A stretch of 64,000 nt of DNA from Fulvimarina pelagi HTCC2506 (lineage in GTDB: Bacteria > Pseudomonadota > Alphaproteobacteria > Rhizobiales > Rhizobiaceae): positions 2,864,798-2,928,797 of the forward strand of contig NZ_DS022272.1 of the NCBI RefSeq assembly GCF_000153705.1, written 5' to 3'. This document shows positions 1 to 10,032 of this stretch, piece after piece (within the stretch, counting starts at the first letter, position 1; each line of letters opens with the position of its first letter). A program made the translations under genes and the position numbers. The notes beneath the pieces are model-generated. The model was not told the origin of the DNA, searched no databases, and saw only the letters and a program-made list of their open reading frames with translations.

Positions 1-349
1 CGAGTTGCCCCATTCGGAAATGTATGGCGAGCCCTTCCTGGTTCCCGAGCCGATGGAGACGCTCTTCGTCTCCTGGTACGAAGGCGGCGAAGTCTTCCGA
101 TCGGGCCTGACCTATCAGCGCGGCGCGGGGCGCATCTTCTATTTTGCGCCCGGCCACGAGACCTACCCCATCTACAAGGACGAGAACGTCGGCAAGGTTC
201 TGCGCAACGCCGTTCGCTGGGCCTATAACCCAGCTAAACCCTGGAAGGACGTCTCCGACGCGCCGAACGTGCCTCACGATAAGGCTCCCGAAAAGCTGGA
301 GCCGAAAGGCGCGTCCCTGCATAGGGCCGGCGAGGCGGGTTTCCGATGA
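1..349 (+). CDS. thuA: ThuA-family trehalose utilisation protein, C-terminal part (5' truncated by window edge)
   Basis: Open reading frame enters from the left edge (frame begins at base 2) and gives about 115 residues ending in TGA. The fragment has the C-terminal pattern of the ThuA family: LPHSEMYGEP, then SWYEGGEVFRSGLTYQRG, then GRIFYFAPGHETYP and NAVRWAYNP. ThuA proteins have a class-I amidotransferase-like fold and work with the oxidoreductase ThuB in turning trehalose or related disaccharides into 3-keto sugars in rhizobia. The stop overlaps the start of the next gene (ATGA), so the two are translationally coupled. The N-terminus is outside the window. Family is clear; the substrate is inferred from neighbours. 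Confidence 0.85.
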   Translation, partial: ELPHSEMYGEPFLVPEPMETLFVSWYEGGEVFRSGLTYQRGAGRIFYFAPGHETYPIYKDENVGKVLRNAVRWAYNPAKPWKDVSDAPNVPHDKAPEKLEPKGASLHRAGEAGFR

Positions 350-1458
350 GCGGCGCCGACCGGCTCATCATCCTCGGCACCGGCGGCATTGCCGCCCGGC
401 ATGCCGAGAAGTTCGGCGAGATCGAAAGCATCGAGATCGTTGCAGCGGTCGACATGAACTGCGAGCGCGCAAGGACCTTCGCTGACCAGCACGGAATTCC
501 GCACAGTTTCGGGAGCCTTGCGGAGGCGATCGACTGGGGCGGGTTCGATGCAGCGGTGAATTCGACGCCGGATGCCGTACACAAGGCGACGACGCTCGAA
601 CTTCTCGCGGCCGGAAAGCACGTCTTCTGCGAAAAGCCCCTCGCGCCGACCTATGAGGATGCGATGGTGATGACGGACGCGGCGGAAAAGGCCGGCGTCG
701 TCAACATGGTCAATCTCACCTATCGCAACGCTCATGCCATCCAGCGCGCGCGCCAGATGGTGGAGGCAGGCGAGATCGGCTCGATCCGGCATGTCGATGC
801 CAACTATCTGCAAAGCTGGCTGACGGGAAAGCACTGGGGCGACTGGCGCACGGAGGAGCGCTGGCTCTGGCGCCTGTCGGGCTCGCACGGATCGAAGGGC
901 GTTCTCGGCGATATCGGCATCCATCTTATTGACTTCGTCACCTTCGGTTCCGGACTGGAAATTGCCGCACTCCAGGCGCGGATGAAGACGTTCGACAAGG
1001 CGCAAGGCGGCGCGATTGGCCCGTACCGTTTCGACGTCAACGACTCCGTCGCCATGACGGTCGAACTGGCGAATGGTGCCCTCGGCGTCGTCCACATGTC
1101 ACGCTATGCAACCGGCAATCTCAACGACTTGCACCTGACGATCTACGGGGATCGCGGGGCCTTGCGCGTCTGGGCCAACCAGTTCGATTCAAGCCTCGAC
1201 GTCTGCCTTGGTGCGAACATCGACACGGCGACTTGGGAGCGGGTCGCATGCAACCCGACGCCACGCAACGAACGGCGCTTCGCCGAGGCTCTGCGCGCAG
1301 GTGTTACAGGAGACCCGAGCTTCCGGCGTGCTGCCGAAGTTCAGAAAACGCTCGACCTTTGTTTCGTCTCCGATGCCGAGAAAAGGATGGTCGCGACCGG
1401 CCTCGGCTCCGAAATTCCGATCGAAGCTCATGATCTGACGCAGCGGAGGGCGTCATAG
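346..1458 (+). CDS. thuB: Gfo/Idh/MocA-family NAD(P)-dependent oxidoreductase, ThuB-like
   Basis: 370 residues, normal for the family. The N-terminal Rossmann fold opens with LGTGGIAARHAE (about residues 10-21). The Gfo/Idh EKP motif is at residues 96-98 (K97 is the usual catalytic lysine), and the Asp/His pair in GDIGIHLIDF (D189, H193) matches the active-site D-x-x-x-H. It starts inside the thuA stop (ATGA overlap). In rhizobia thuB lies beside thuA and is needed for growth on trehalose, probably oxidising C3 of a glucosyl unit. The following sugar ABC transporter supports a disaccharide role. A related cyclic-polyol or sugar dehydrogenase cannot be excluded. Confidence 0.85.
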   Translation: MSGADRLIILGTGGIAARHAEKFGEIESIEIVAAVDMNCERARTFADQHGIPHSFGSLAEAIDWGGFDAAVNSTPDAVHKATTLELLAAGKHVFCEKPLAPTYEDAMVMTDAAEKAGVVNMVNLTYRNAHAIQRARQMVEAGEIGSIRHVDANYLQSWLTGKHWGDWRTEERWLWRLSGSHGSKGVLGDIGIHLIDFVTFGSGLEIAALQARMKTFDKAQGGAIGPYRFDVNDSVAMTVELANGALGVVHMSRYATGNLNDLHLTIYGDRGALRVWANQFDSSLDVCLGANIDTATWERVACNPTPRNERRFAEALRAGVTGDPSFRRAAEVQKTLDLCFVSDAEKRMVATGLGSEIPIEAHDLTQRRAS

Positions 1459-1641
1459 CGATAGGGTCCGGCGTTCGGAGCCTGTTCTTCAGAATAGCAC
1501 CATGCAACCTTGAACGGAAAACTCCGATGATCACGCCCAGGTCGTAGAACCTCGGCAAAGTTGTCGGAAGGGAAATACCAACAGGCATCGAGCAGCGGCA
1601 AGGGAGCGATCTGCCTCGATGTCCCAAAGGGAGGAATGAAA

Positions 1642-2913
1642 ATGATCCGACTATCCACACTCGCGGCCTGCGCCGGACTCGGCGCCCTGCTGGCCGCGCA
1701 GCCGGCCATTTCCGCGGAACTGTCGATCGCCCTCGGCTCGATCGGCAAGGACGTCGAGGAGATGCGCACGCAGCTCTCCAAATTTACGGAGGAGACCGGG
1801 CACACGGTGAAGATCGTCGAGATGCCGGCCTCGACCACCGATCAGTTCGGCCAGTATCGCCTGTGGCTCGCCGCGCAGAACGCCGATATCGACGTCTACC
1901 GGACCGACGTGATCTGGGCTCCGCAGCTCGCCGCCAATCTCGTCGATCTTTCGGAGGCAATGGCCGACCGCGTCGACCAGCACCTTCCTTCGGTGATCCA
2001 GTCGCAGACGGTCGACGGCAAGCTCGTCGCCTTCCCGATGTACACGGATGCGCCGGCGCTCTACTACCGCACGGACCTTCTGGAAAAATACGGCAAAGAA
2101 GTCCCGACGACCTGGGAAGAGCTCGCCGCGACGGCCAAGGAAATTCAGGACGCCGAGCGCGAGGCCGGCAACAGCCAGATGAACGGCTTCGTCTTCCAGG
2201 GCGCGCCCTACGAGGGCTTGACCTGCGACGGGCTCGAATGGGTCGCCTCCCATGGAGGCGGGACGATCGTCGACGAGAACGGCGAGATCACCATCAACAA
2301 CGAGAAGGCGGCTGCGGCTTTGGAAAAGGCCAAGGGCTGGGTCGGCTCGATCGCGCCGTCCGGTGTGCTCTCCTACAAGGAGGAAGAATCGCGCGGCGTC
2401 TGGCAGACCGGCAATGCGGTCTTCATGCGCAACTGGCCCTATGCCTATCCGCTTGGCAATGGCGATGATTCGGCTGTGAAGGGGAAGTTCGACGTCGCGC
2501 CCCTGCCGGCTGGCGCCGAAAGCGGCGAGTCGGCCGCCTGCCTCGGCGGCTGGAACCTCGCGGTGTCGCAATATTCGGAGGATCAGGAGGCCGCGATCGA
2601 GCTCGTCCGGTTTCTCACATCCGAGCAGTCGCAGAAGGAGCGTGCGATCATGACAGCGCGGCTGCCGACGATTGCCGCCCTTTATGACGATCCTGAGGTC
2701 GCAGAAGCCCAGCCCATCGTCGCCGAATGGGACACGGTCGTGGAAAGCGCTGTGCCGCGTCCATCCGCCCCGACCAAGAGCCAGTACAACGAGGTTTCGA
2801 AGGAATTTTGGACCGCCGTCAACGAGACGCTGGCCGGTCGCGGAACCGCCGCCGACAATCTCGACCAGCTCGAAAATCGCCTGCGCCGCCTGAAACGGAG
2901 CGGCTGGGAATAA
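1642..2913 (+). CDS. thuE: Sugar ABC transporter substrate-binding protein, ThuE-like
   Basis: 423 residues from the chosen ATG. The Shine-Dalgarno AAAGGGAGG (1626-1634) lies 7 nt before ATG 1642 but only 1 nt before the in-frame ATG at 1636, so 1642 is preferred; an upstream TTG in frame is ignored. A Sec signal peptide (residues 1-25, ending QPAISA) is followed by mature ELSIALGSIGKD. The family-1 solute-binding pattern DIDVYRTDVIWAP and the ThuE-like N-terminus point to a trehalose/maltose/sucrose-type periplasmic receptor. It is the first gene of the transporter operon, separated from thuB by about 180 bp that probably holds its promoter. Two hairpins follow the stop. Confidence 0.85.
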   Translation: MIRLSTLAACAGLGALLAAQPAISAELSIALGSIGKDVEEMRTQLSKFTEETGHTVKIVEMPASTTDQFGQYRLWLAAQNADIDVYRTDVIWAPQLAANLVDLSEAMADRVDQHLPSVIQSQTVDGKLVAFPMYTDAPALYYRTDLLEKYGKEVPTTWEELAATAKEIQDAEREAGNSQMNGFVFQGAPYEGLTCDGLEWVASHGGGTIVDENGEITINNEKAAAALEKAKGWVGSIAPSGVLSYKEEESRGVWQTGNAVFMRNWPYAYPLGNGDDSAVKGKFDVAPLPAGAESGESAACLGGWNLAVSQYSEDQEAAIELVRFLTSEQSQKERAIMTARLPTIAALYDDPEVAEAQPIVAEWDTVVESAVPRPSAPTKSQYNEVSKEFWTAVNETLAGRGTAADNLDQLENRLRRLKRSGWE

Positions 2914-2924
2914 GTCTGATTATT

Positions 2925-2952
2925 GCGGATGGCGCAGAAACGCGCCGTCCGC
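2925..2952 (+). other. RNA hairpin downstream of the thuE stop
   Basis: 11-nt arms GCGGATGGCGC (2925-2935) and GCGCCGTCCGC (2942-2952), with one G-U-type mismatch and a 6-nt loop. It starts 11 nt after the thuE stop and has no T tract. This suggests a transcript stabiliser or attenuator that keeps binding-protein mRNA in excess over permease mRNA rather than a full terminator. Confidence 0.55.
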
Positions 2953-2965
2953 TTAAGGACCTGAC

Positions 2966-2999
2966 GGGAGGTGAAGCGCCCGAAGAAGCGCGGCCTCCC
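2966..2999 (+). other. Second RNA hairpin between thuE and thuF
   Basis: Arms GGGAGG (2966-2971) and CCTCCC (2994-2999) enclose a second pair of GCGC arms (2976-2979 and 2988-2991) around an 8-nt loop. It lies in tandem with the hairpin at 2925-2952, 39 nt before the thuF start, and lacks a U run. Confidence 0.45.
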
Positions 3000-3037
3000 A
3001 GGGGTCCAGGGAATGTTTTCGCGTTCGGGAGGACGAC

Positions 3038-4036
3038 ATGGCGAATGTTTCGATGGGAGCCCCGCCGACCAGGAAGGCGATGGAGGCCGAGGAGCGGCCG
3101 GCCGCGCGCTCCAACCTGTCCCGCGAACGGCTGAGATCGGCCTGGCTTTTCTTGACGCCGATGCTCCTCGTGCTCGCCCTAGTCGCCGGCTGGCCCCTGA
3201 TCGAGACGATCTACTACTCTTTCACCAATGCGAGCCTCTCCAATATCGACGGCGCCGAATGGGTCGGCCTTCGCAACTATTGGGAATACGTGGATTACGG
3301 CGACGGAGAGGGCGAATATTTTGGCCTCTTCTTCGACAGCCAGTGGTGGAACGCCGTCTGGAACACGGTCTACTACACCGTGATCTCGGTCTCGATCGAG
3401 ACTGTGCTCGGCCTCGCCTTCGCCCTCGTCCTCAACGCTGAGTTCAAGGGCCGCGCCTTAGTGCGCGCCGCCGTCCTCATCCCTTGGGCGATCCCGACCA
3501 TCGTCTCGGCCAAGATGTGGGCCTGGATGATGAACGACCAGTTCGGCATCCTCAACGACATGCTGATGACGGTCGGCATCATCTCCTCGCCCGTCGCATG
3601 GACCGCCGATCCGGACACCGCGATGTGGGCGGTGATCATGGTCGACGTCTGGAAGACGACGCCATTCATGGCGCTGCTCATCCTCGCTGGCCTGCAGATG
3701 GTGCCGGGCGACGTCTACGAGGCCGCGAAGATTGACGGCATCCATCCAGTCAAGGTGTTCTGGAAGGTCACGCTGCCGCTGATCCGCCCGGCCATCCTCG
3801 TTGCGGTGATCTTCCGCGCCCTCGATGCCCTGCGCGTCTTCGATCTCATCTACGTGCTGACGCCCAACAACACCGATACCAAGACGATGTCGGTCTTTGC
3901 CCAGGAAAACCTCTTCCAGTTCGACAAGTTTGCCTACGGCTCGGCGGCCTCGACCTTCCTCTTCCTGGTCATCGCCTTCATCACCCTCTTCTACATCAAG
4001 GTCGCCCGTCTCGACCTCGGCGGGAAAGGACGCTGA
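3038..4036 (+). CDS. thuF: Sugar ABC transporter permease, ThuF-like (MalF type)
   Basis: 332 residues, six predicted membrane segments, first at about residues 38-60 (AWLFLTPMLLVLALVAGW). The binding-protein-dependent EAA loop is visible as YEAAKIDGIHPVKVFWKVT near residue 230, which contacts the ATPase. Sequence stretches such as ILIPWAIPTIVSAKMWAWM and LDALRVFDLIYVLTPNN are very close to rhizobial ThuF as I know it. GGGAGG lies about 8 nt before the ATG. It forms the inner-membrane channel with ThuG, with a one-base gap to that gene. Confidence 0.9.
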   Translation: MANVSMGAPPTRKAMEAEERPAARSNLSRERLRSAWLFLTPMLLVLALVAGWPLIETIYYSFTNASLSNIDGAEWVGLRNYWEYVDYGDGEGEYFGLFFDSQWWNAVWNTVYYTVISVSIETVLGLAFALVLNAEFKGRALVRAAVLIPWAIPTIVSAKMWAWMMNDQFGILNDMLMTVGIISSPVAWTADPDTAMWAVIMVDVWKTTPFMALLILAGLQMVPGDVYEAAKIDGIHPVKVFWKVTLPLIRPAILVAVIFRALDALRVFDLIYVLTPNNTDTKTMSVFAQENLFQFDKFAYGSAASTFLFLVIAFITLFYIKVARLDLGGKGR

Positions 4037-4037
4037 C

Positions 4038-4865
<828 letters not shown>

Positions 4866-4901
4866 TGTTCATTCTCAAAATCCAGCGAGGTCTTCGAACC
4901 C

Positions 4902-6578
4902 GTGCTTGACCAGGTTCACGACATCCAGCTCTCGGCGACAGGCCAGCTGATCCAGGACCCCGACTGGTGGCGCGGCGCGGTGATCTACCAGATCTATCCA
5001 CGCTCCTTCCAAGACACCAACGGGGACGGGATCGGCGATCTCGCCGGCATCACGAAGCGGCTCGACTATGTCGCCTCGCTCGGTGTCGACGCGATCTGGC
5101 TGTCGCCCTTCTTCACCTCGCCGATGAAGGATTTCGGCTACGACGTCGCGGATTATCGCGACGTCGATCCGATCTTCGGCACGATCGCCGATTTCGACGC
5201 GCTGGTCGAACGCGCGCATGCACTGGGTCTGAAGGTGATCATCGATCAGGTGATCTCCCACTCCTCCGACAAACATCCGTGGTTCGAGGAAAGCCGGCAG
5301 AGCCGGGACAACCCCAAAGCCGACTGGTACGTCTGGGCCGATCCGAAGGAGGACGGCTCGCCGCCCAACAACTGGTTGTCGGTGTTCTCGGGGCCGGCCT
5401 GGCGCTGGAGTTCGCGCCGGCGGCAATACTATCTCCACAATTTTCTCACCGAGCAGCCGGATCTCAACTTCCACAATCCGGAGGTTCGGTCGGCGCTTCT
5501 CGGCGAGATGCGCTTCTGGCTGGAGCGCGGCGTCGACGGTTTCCGGCTCGACACGGCGAATTTCTACTTCCACGACGCGGAGCTTCGGGACAACCCGCCC
5601 CTTCCGGAGGCAATGCGCTCGGAGACCTACGCCTCGCGCGCCGACCCGTACAATTTCCAGCACCACGTCCACGACCGCAACCGGCCCGAGAACCTCGATT
5701 TCCTAAAAGAGATGCGGCAGGTTCTCGACGAATACGGCGCAGTTGCCGTCGGTGAGATCGGCGAACGGACGACCGGCATCGAGATGATGGGCGAGTACAC
5801 CTCCGGCGGCGACAAGCTGCAGATGTGCTACGCCTTCGAGTTCCTGTCCGGCGCGATCCCCGAACCGCAGACGATCCGCGGCGTGATCGAGCGCTTCGAT
5901 GCGGCCGGACCCGACGGTTGGGCCTGCTGGGCCTTTTCGAACCACGATGTCGTTCGCCACGCTTCCCGCTGGACGAAGGGGCGCGAAAAGCGGGACGCCA
6001 TACTCAAGCTCGCGGCCGGAATTCTGATGACGCTGCGCGGCTCGGTCTGCATCTATCAGGGCGAGGAACTGGGTCTTCCGGAAGCCGAAATCCCGCGCGA
6101 CAGGATGGTCGACCCGTCCGGCATCGCGCTTTGGCCGGACGTGAAGACGCGCGACGGCTGCCGCACGCCCATGGTCTGGCTGACCGACAACCGGCACGGC
6201 GGCTTTTCCGATGCCGAGCCCTGGCTGCCGACGCCGAGCGAGCATCTTCCGCTCGCGGTCTCGGAGGCAGAGGCCGATCCGAACTCGCTGCTCGCCTTCT
6301 ACCGGCGACTGATCGCCTACCGGAAGGCGACGCCGTCTCTTGTGAAGGGGACTCTCCGCTTTCTCGACGCAGCGCCCGGCATTCTCGCATTATTGCGCGA
6401 ACATGAGGGCGAAGCCGTTCTCTGCGTCTTCAATCTTGGCGACGAGACGGGCAGCTTCCGGGCGCCGGAGGGGATGACCATGAACGAGCCCGTACCCTAC
6501 CTCTTCGGTGGCCGGCTCGATGGCAACACGATCCGGCTCGCTGCCCATGACGGCTTCATCGCGCAAATCGAAAAATAA
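4902..6578 (+). CDS. Alpha-glucosidase, glycoside hydrolase family 13 (oligo-1,6-/alpha-glucosidase type)
   Basis: 558 residues from a GTG start with GCGAGG about 11 nt upstream. The N-terminal WWRGAVIYQIYPRSF begins the GH13 barrel. Conserved regions are all present: region I DQVISH, region II GFRLDT with nucleophile D217, region III VGEIGE with acid/base E285, and region IV NHD with D349. There is no signal peptide, so it acts in the cytoplasm on imported alpha-glucosides, releasing glucose. The gene sits between the permease and ATPase genes, as aglA does in rhizobial aglEFGAK operons, though the transporter proteins look ThuEFG-like. Exact linkage preference cannot be read from the sequence. 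Confidence 0.92.
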   Translation: MLDQVHDIQLSATGQLIQDPDWWRGAVIYQIYPRSFQDTNGDGIGDLAGITKRLDYVASLGVDAIWLSPFFTSPMKDFGYDVADYRDVDPIFGTIADFDALVERAHALGLKVIIDQVISHSSDKHPWFEESRQSRDNPKADWYVWADPKEDGSPPNNWLSVFSGPAWRWSSRRRQYYLHNFLTEQPDLNFHNPEVRSALLGEMRFWLERGVDGFRLDTANFYFHDAELRDNPPLPEAMRSETYASRADPYNFQHHVHDRNRPENLDFLKEMRQVLDEYGAVAVGEIGERTTGIEMMGEYTSGGDKLQMCYAFEFLSGAIPEPQTIRGVIERFDAAGPDGWACWAFSNHDVVRHASRWTKGREKRDAILKLAAGILMTLRGSVCIYQGEELGLPEAEIPRDRMVDPSGIALWPDVKTRDGCRTPMVWLTDNRHGGFSDAEPWLPTPSEHLPLAVSEAEADPNSLLAFYRRLIAYRKATPSLVKGTLRFLDAAPGILALLREHEGEAVLCVFNLGDETGSFRAPEGMTMNEPVPYLFGGRLDGNTIRLAAHDGFIAQIEK

Positions 6579-6614
6579 CGACGAAAACGAAAGACCGACG
6601 GGAGGAAGTTCAGG

Positions 6615-7706
<1,092 letters not shown>

Positions 7707-7745
7707 GGGTGCACGTCTGGCCCGCAGGCGACGGGTCGGCGCCGG

Positions 7746-8462
7746 TCAGACCACCTTTACGGTGATCTCGCCGACCCCTGCGACCTTGCCGGTGAGGGTC
7801 TGCCCCTTTTCCACGGGACCGACGCCGGAGGGCGTGCCGGACATGATCATGTCCCCCGGCTGAAGCTCGAAATATTCCGACAGGATCGAAATCATCTCGG
7901 GCACCTTCCAGATCATCTGGTTGAGATCGCCGCTCTGGCGCCGCTCTCCGTCGACGTCGAGGCTGACCTCGCCCTCGGTCGGATGGCCGATCCTGTCGGC
8001 CGGGACCAGCGGGCCGCAGGGCGCGGATTTCTCGAAGGCTTTGCCAACTTCCCACGGACGGCCCAACTTCTTGGCCTCGCCCTGAAGATCGCGCCGCGTC
8101 ATGTCGAGACCGACGGCATAGCCGTAGACGTGGTCGAGCGCGCTTTCGACCGGAATGTTGGTGCCGCCGCTCTTGAGCGCGACCACCATCTCGATCTCGT
8201 GGTGAACGTCGGAGGTCTTGGTCGGATAGGGGAAGGTCTCTTCCGTCGAGATGTTGGAGGGCGACTTGAAGAAGAAGAAAGGCGGCTCCTTGTCCGGATC
8301 GTGCCCCATCTCGACGGCATGGGCGGCATAGTTACGCCCAATGCAGAAGACCCGGTTTATCGGGAAGACCGCGTCCGTCCCCTCCACCGGCAAGGCGGCG
8401 ACCGGAGGCGGGGAAATGACGAAGTCGTCGGATGCGGGTTTGGTCATTGTGCTCTGAGACAT
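7746..8462 (-). CDS. Fumarylacetoacetate-hydrolase-family protein (fumarylpyruvate-hydrolase-like)
   Basis: 238 residues from the ATG at 8462, which follows the upstream permease stop by one base; an ATG seven codons earlier would overlap that gene. FAH-fold metal ligands are visible as HHEIE (E89, E91) and GLDMTRRD (D120), and FCIGRNYAAHAVEMG is the conserved lid/substrate segment. Small FAH proteins of this type hydrolyse fumarylpyruvate or similar acylpyruvates at the end of gentisate-like ring-cleavage routes. It is the last gene of the ABC-transporter operon, suggesting that the imported solute is degraded to an acylpyruvate; this is inference. Confidence 0.85.
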   Translation of the reverse strand: MSQSTMTKPASDDFVISPPPVAALPVEGTDAVFPINRVFCIGRNYAAHAVEMGHDPDKEPPFFFFKSPSNISTEETFPYPTKTSDVHHEIEMVVALKSGGTNIPVESALDHVYGYAVGLDMTRRDLQGEAKKLGRPWEVGKAFEKSAPCGPLVPADRIGHPTEGEVSLDVDGERRQSGDLNQMIWKVPEMISILSEYFELQPGDMIMSGTPSGVGPVEKGQTLTGKVAGVGEITVKVV

Positions 8463-8463
8463 G

Positions 8464-9216
8464 TCAGCTTCTGGCTCCTGCATAGTATTCGATGCGTTTT
8501 TCGAAGCGCGCGACGATTTCCGCGAAGGTCAGCGCAAGGGTGAAGAGGAGCAGAACCAGCGCCCAGAAATGGGCCATCAGGAAGTTCTGCTGGTAGAGGG
8601 AGAACAGCGCTCCGACGCCGATGATCGAGACGAGAAGCTGTCCGATGACGACGCCCTTGACGCCGCGGATCATGCCGAGGCGCACACCGGCGAGGATCTC
8701 CGGCAGCGCCGCGAAGAGGGTGATCTTGAAGCGCTCGAAGCGCGAAGCGCCGAACGAGCGCGACATCTCGATGAGCGAGGGCGAGATGTTCTGGACGCCC
8801 GCGCGGGTGTCGAGGGCGATGATCCAGACGGCGAACATGAAGACGGTGACGATGACGGTCGGCGTGCCGAGGCCGAAGAGGATCATGAACACCGGAACGA
8901 GCGCCGAGAGCGGCGCCGACAGGAAGGTGTTCACCCACATGTTCAGCATCTTGTCGGCGGTCGGCACGAGGCCCATCAGGAAGCCGAGGGCAATGCCGAC
9001 GACGAGCGCGATCGCGAGGCCCGCGACATAGGAAATCGCCGTGATCCGCATCGCCTCCGCGAAGCTCGAAGAGGTGAGCACATCGCCGAGGGCGAGGATC
9101 ACCTCCGAGAACGGCGGAAACAGCAACAGGAGCTCGAGCCGGCCGATGATCTCCCAGAGGATCACCCAGACGATGAGCGAGCTCATCATCGGCAGGCGGT
9201 AGCCGAAGAGCGTCAT
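8464..9216 (-). CDS. ABC transporter permease, nitrate/sulfonate/taurine (SsuC/TauC) type
   Basis: 250 residues with six likely membrane segments; WVILWEIIGRLELLLLFPPF marks the N-terminal segment of this family. The cytoplasmic EAA-like loop is MSRSFGASRFERFKITLFAALPEILAG. It starts 3 nt after the ATPase stop and ends one base before the FAH gene. The operon holds two permease genes of the same type, implying a heterodimeric channel, but the partner is frameshifted. Confidence 0.88.
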   Translation of the reverse strand: MTLFGYRLPMMSSLIVWVILWEIIGRLELLLLFPPFSEVILALGDVLTSSSFAEAMRITAISYVAGLAIALVVGIALGFLMGLVPTADKMLNMWVNTFLSAPLSALVPVFMILFGLGTPTVIVTVFMFAVWIIALDTRAGVQNISPSLIEMSRSFGASRFERFKITLFAALPEILAGVRLGMIRGVKGVVIGQLLVSIIGVGALFSLYQQNFLMAHFWALVLLLFTLALTFAEIVARFEKRIEYYAGARS

Positions 9217-9219
9217 GGC

Positions 9220-10032
9220 CTACTCCACATATTTCCGGATGCTGCGCCAGATCTCCTCGACCGTGTCGAGATAGGTGCCGTTGCGGCGCAGTTCGTCCGG
9301 GCTGATCCCGTCCGGGATATCCGGGTCGATGATCTCGGAGATCCGGCCCGGCCGCGGCGACAGCATGACGATGCGGTCCGAGACGTAAACGGCCTCCTCG
9401 ATGGAATGGGTCACGAAGAGAAAAGTCTTGTTCTCGACCTCCCGCAGCCGGATCAGGTCCTCCTGGAACTTGCGCCGGGTCTGCTCGTCGACGGCAGAGA
9501 ACGGCTCGTCCATCAGAAGGACGTCTGCATCGACGGCGAGCGCGCGGGCGAGACCGACGCGTTGGCGCATGCCGCCGGAGAGTTCGTGCGGATATTTCTC
9601 CTCGAAGCCGGCAAGCCCGACCTCGCCGATGTAATGCCGCGCCTTTTCCAAGCGCTCTGCCTTTCCGACCCCCTGCATCTTGAGGCCGAAAGCAGCGTTC
9701 TGGAGGACGCTCGCCCAGGGCATCAGCGCAAAGTCCTGGAAGACGAAGGCGCGTTCCGGACCCGGCCCTGTGACCTTCTTGCCCTTCACGAGAATTTCGC
9801 CATCCGTCGGCTGGAGAAGGCCGGCGACGATCTTCAAGAGCGTCGTCTTTCCGCAGCCCGAGGGCCCGAGAAGCGAGGTGAGATGTCCGGTCTCGAAACT
9901 GAGATTGATCTTATCGAGCGCGTGAACCGCGCCGCCATAGACCTTCGAGACGTTCCGCACCTCGATGATCGGGTTCGTTGGCTTCGGTACGGATCGTTCG
10001 GCGGTGTTGTCCGCGGCAAGGGCGACGGTCAT
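9220..10032 (-). CDS. ABC transporter ATP-binding protein, nitrate/sulfonate/taurine (SsuB/TauB) type
   Basis: 270 residues from the ATG that overlaps the upstream permease stop (ATGA, 10029-10032). Walker A LLGPSGCGKTTLL, signature LSGGMRQRVGLARAL, Walker B VLLMDEPFSAVD and FVTHSIEEAV are typical of the TauB/SsuB family, as is RPGRISEII near the C-terminus. The open frame continues upstream for about 270 codons, but only because the frameshifted permease puts its N-terminus in the same frame. The real gene begins at MTVALAAD. Confidence 0.9.
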   Translation of the reverse strand: MTVALAADNTAERSVPKPTNPIIEVRNVSKVYGGAVHALDKINLSFETGHLTSLLGPSGCGKTTLLKIVAGLLQPTDGEILVKGKKVTGPGPERAFVFQDFALMPWASVLQNAAFGLKMQGVGKAERLEKARHYIGEVGLAGFEEKYPHELSGGMRQRVGLARALAVDADVLLMDEPFSAVDEQTRRKFQEDLIRLREVENKTFLFVTHSIEEAVYVSDRIVMLSPRPGRISEIIDPDIPDGISPDELRRNGTYLDTVEEIWRSIRKYVE

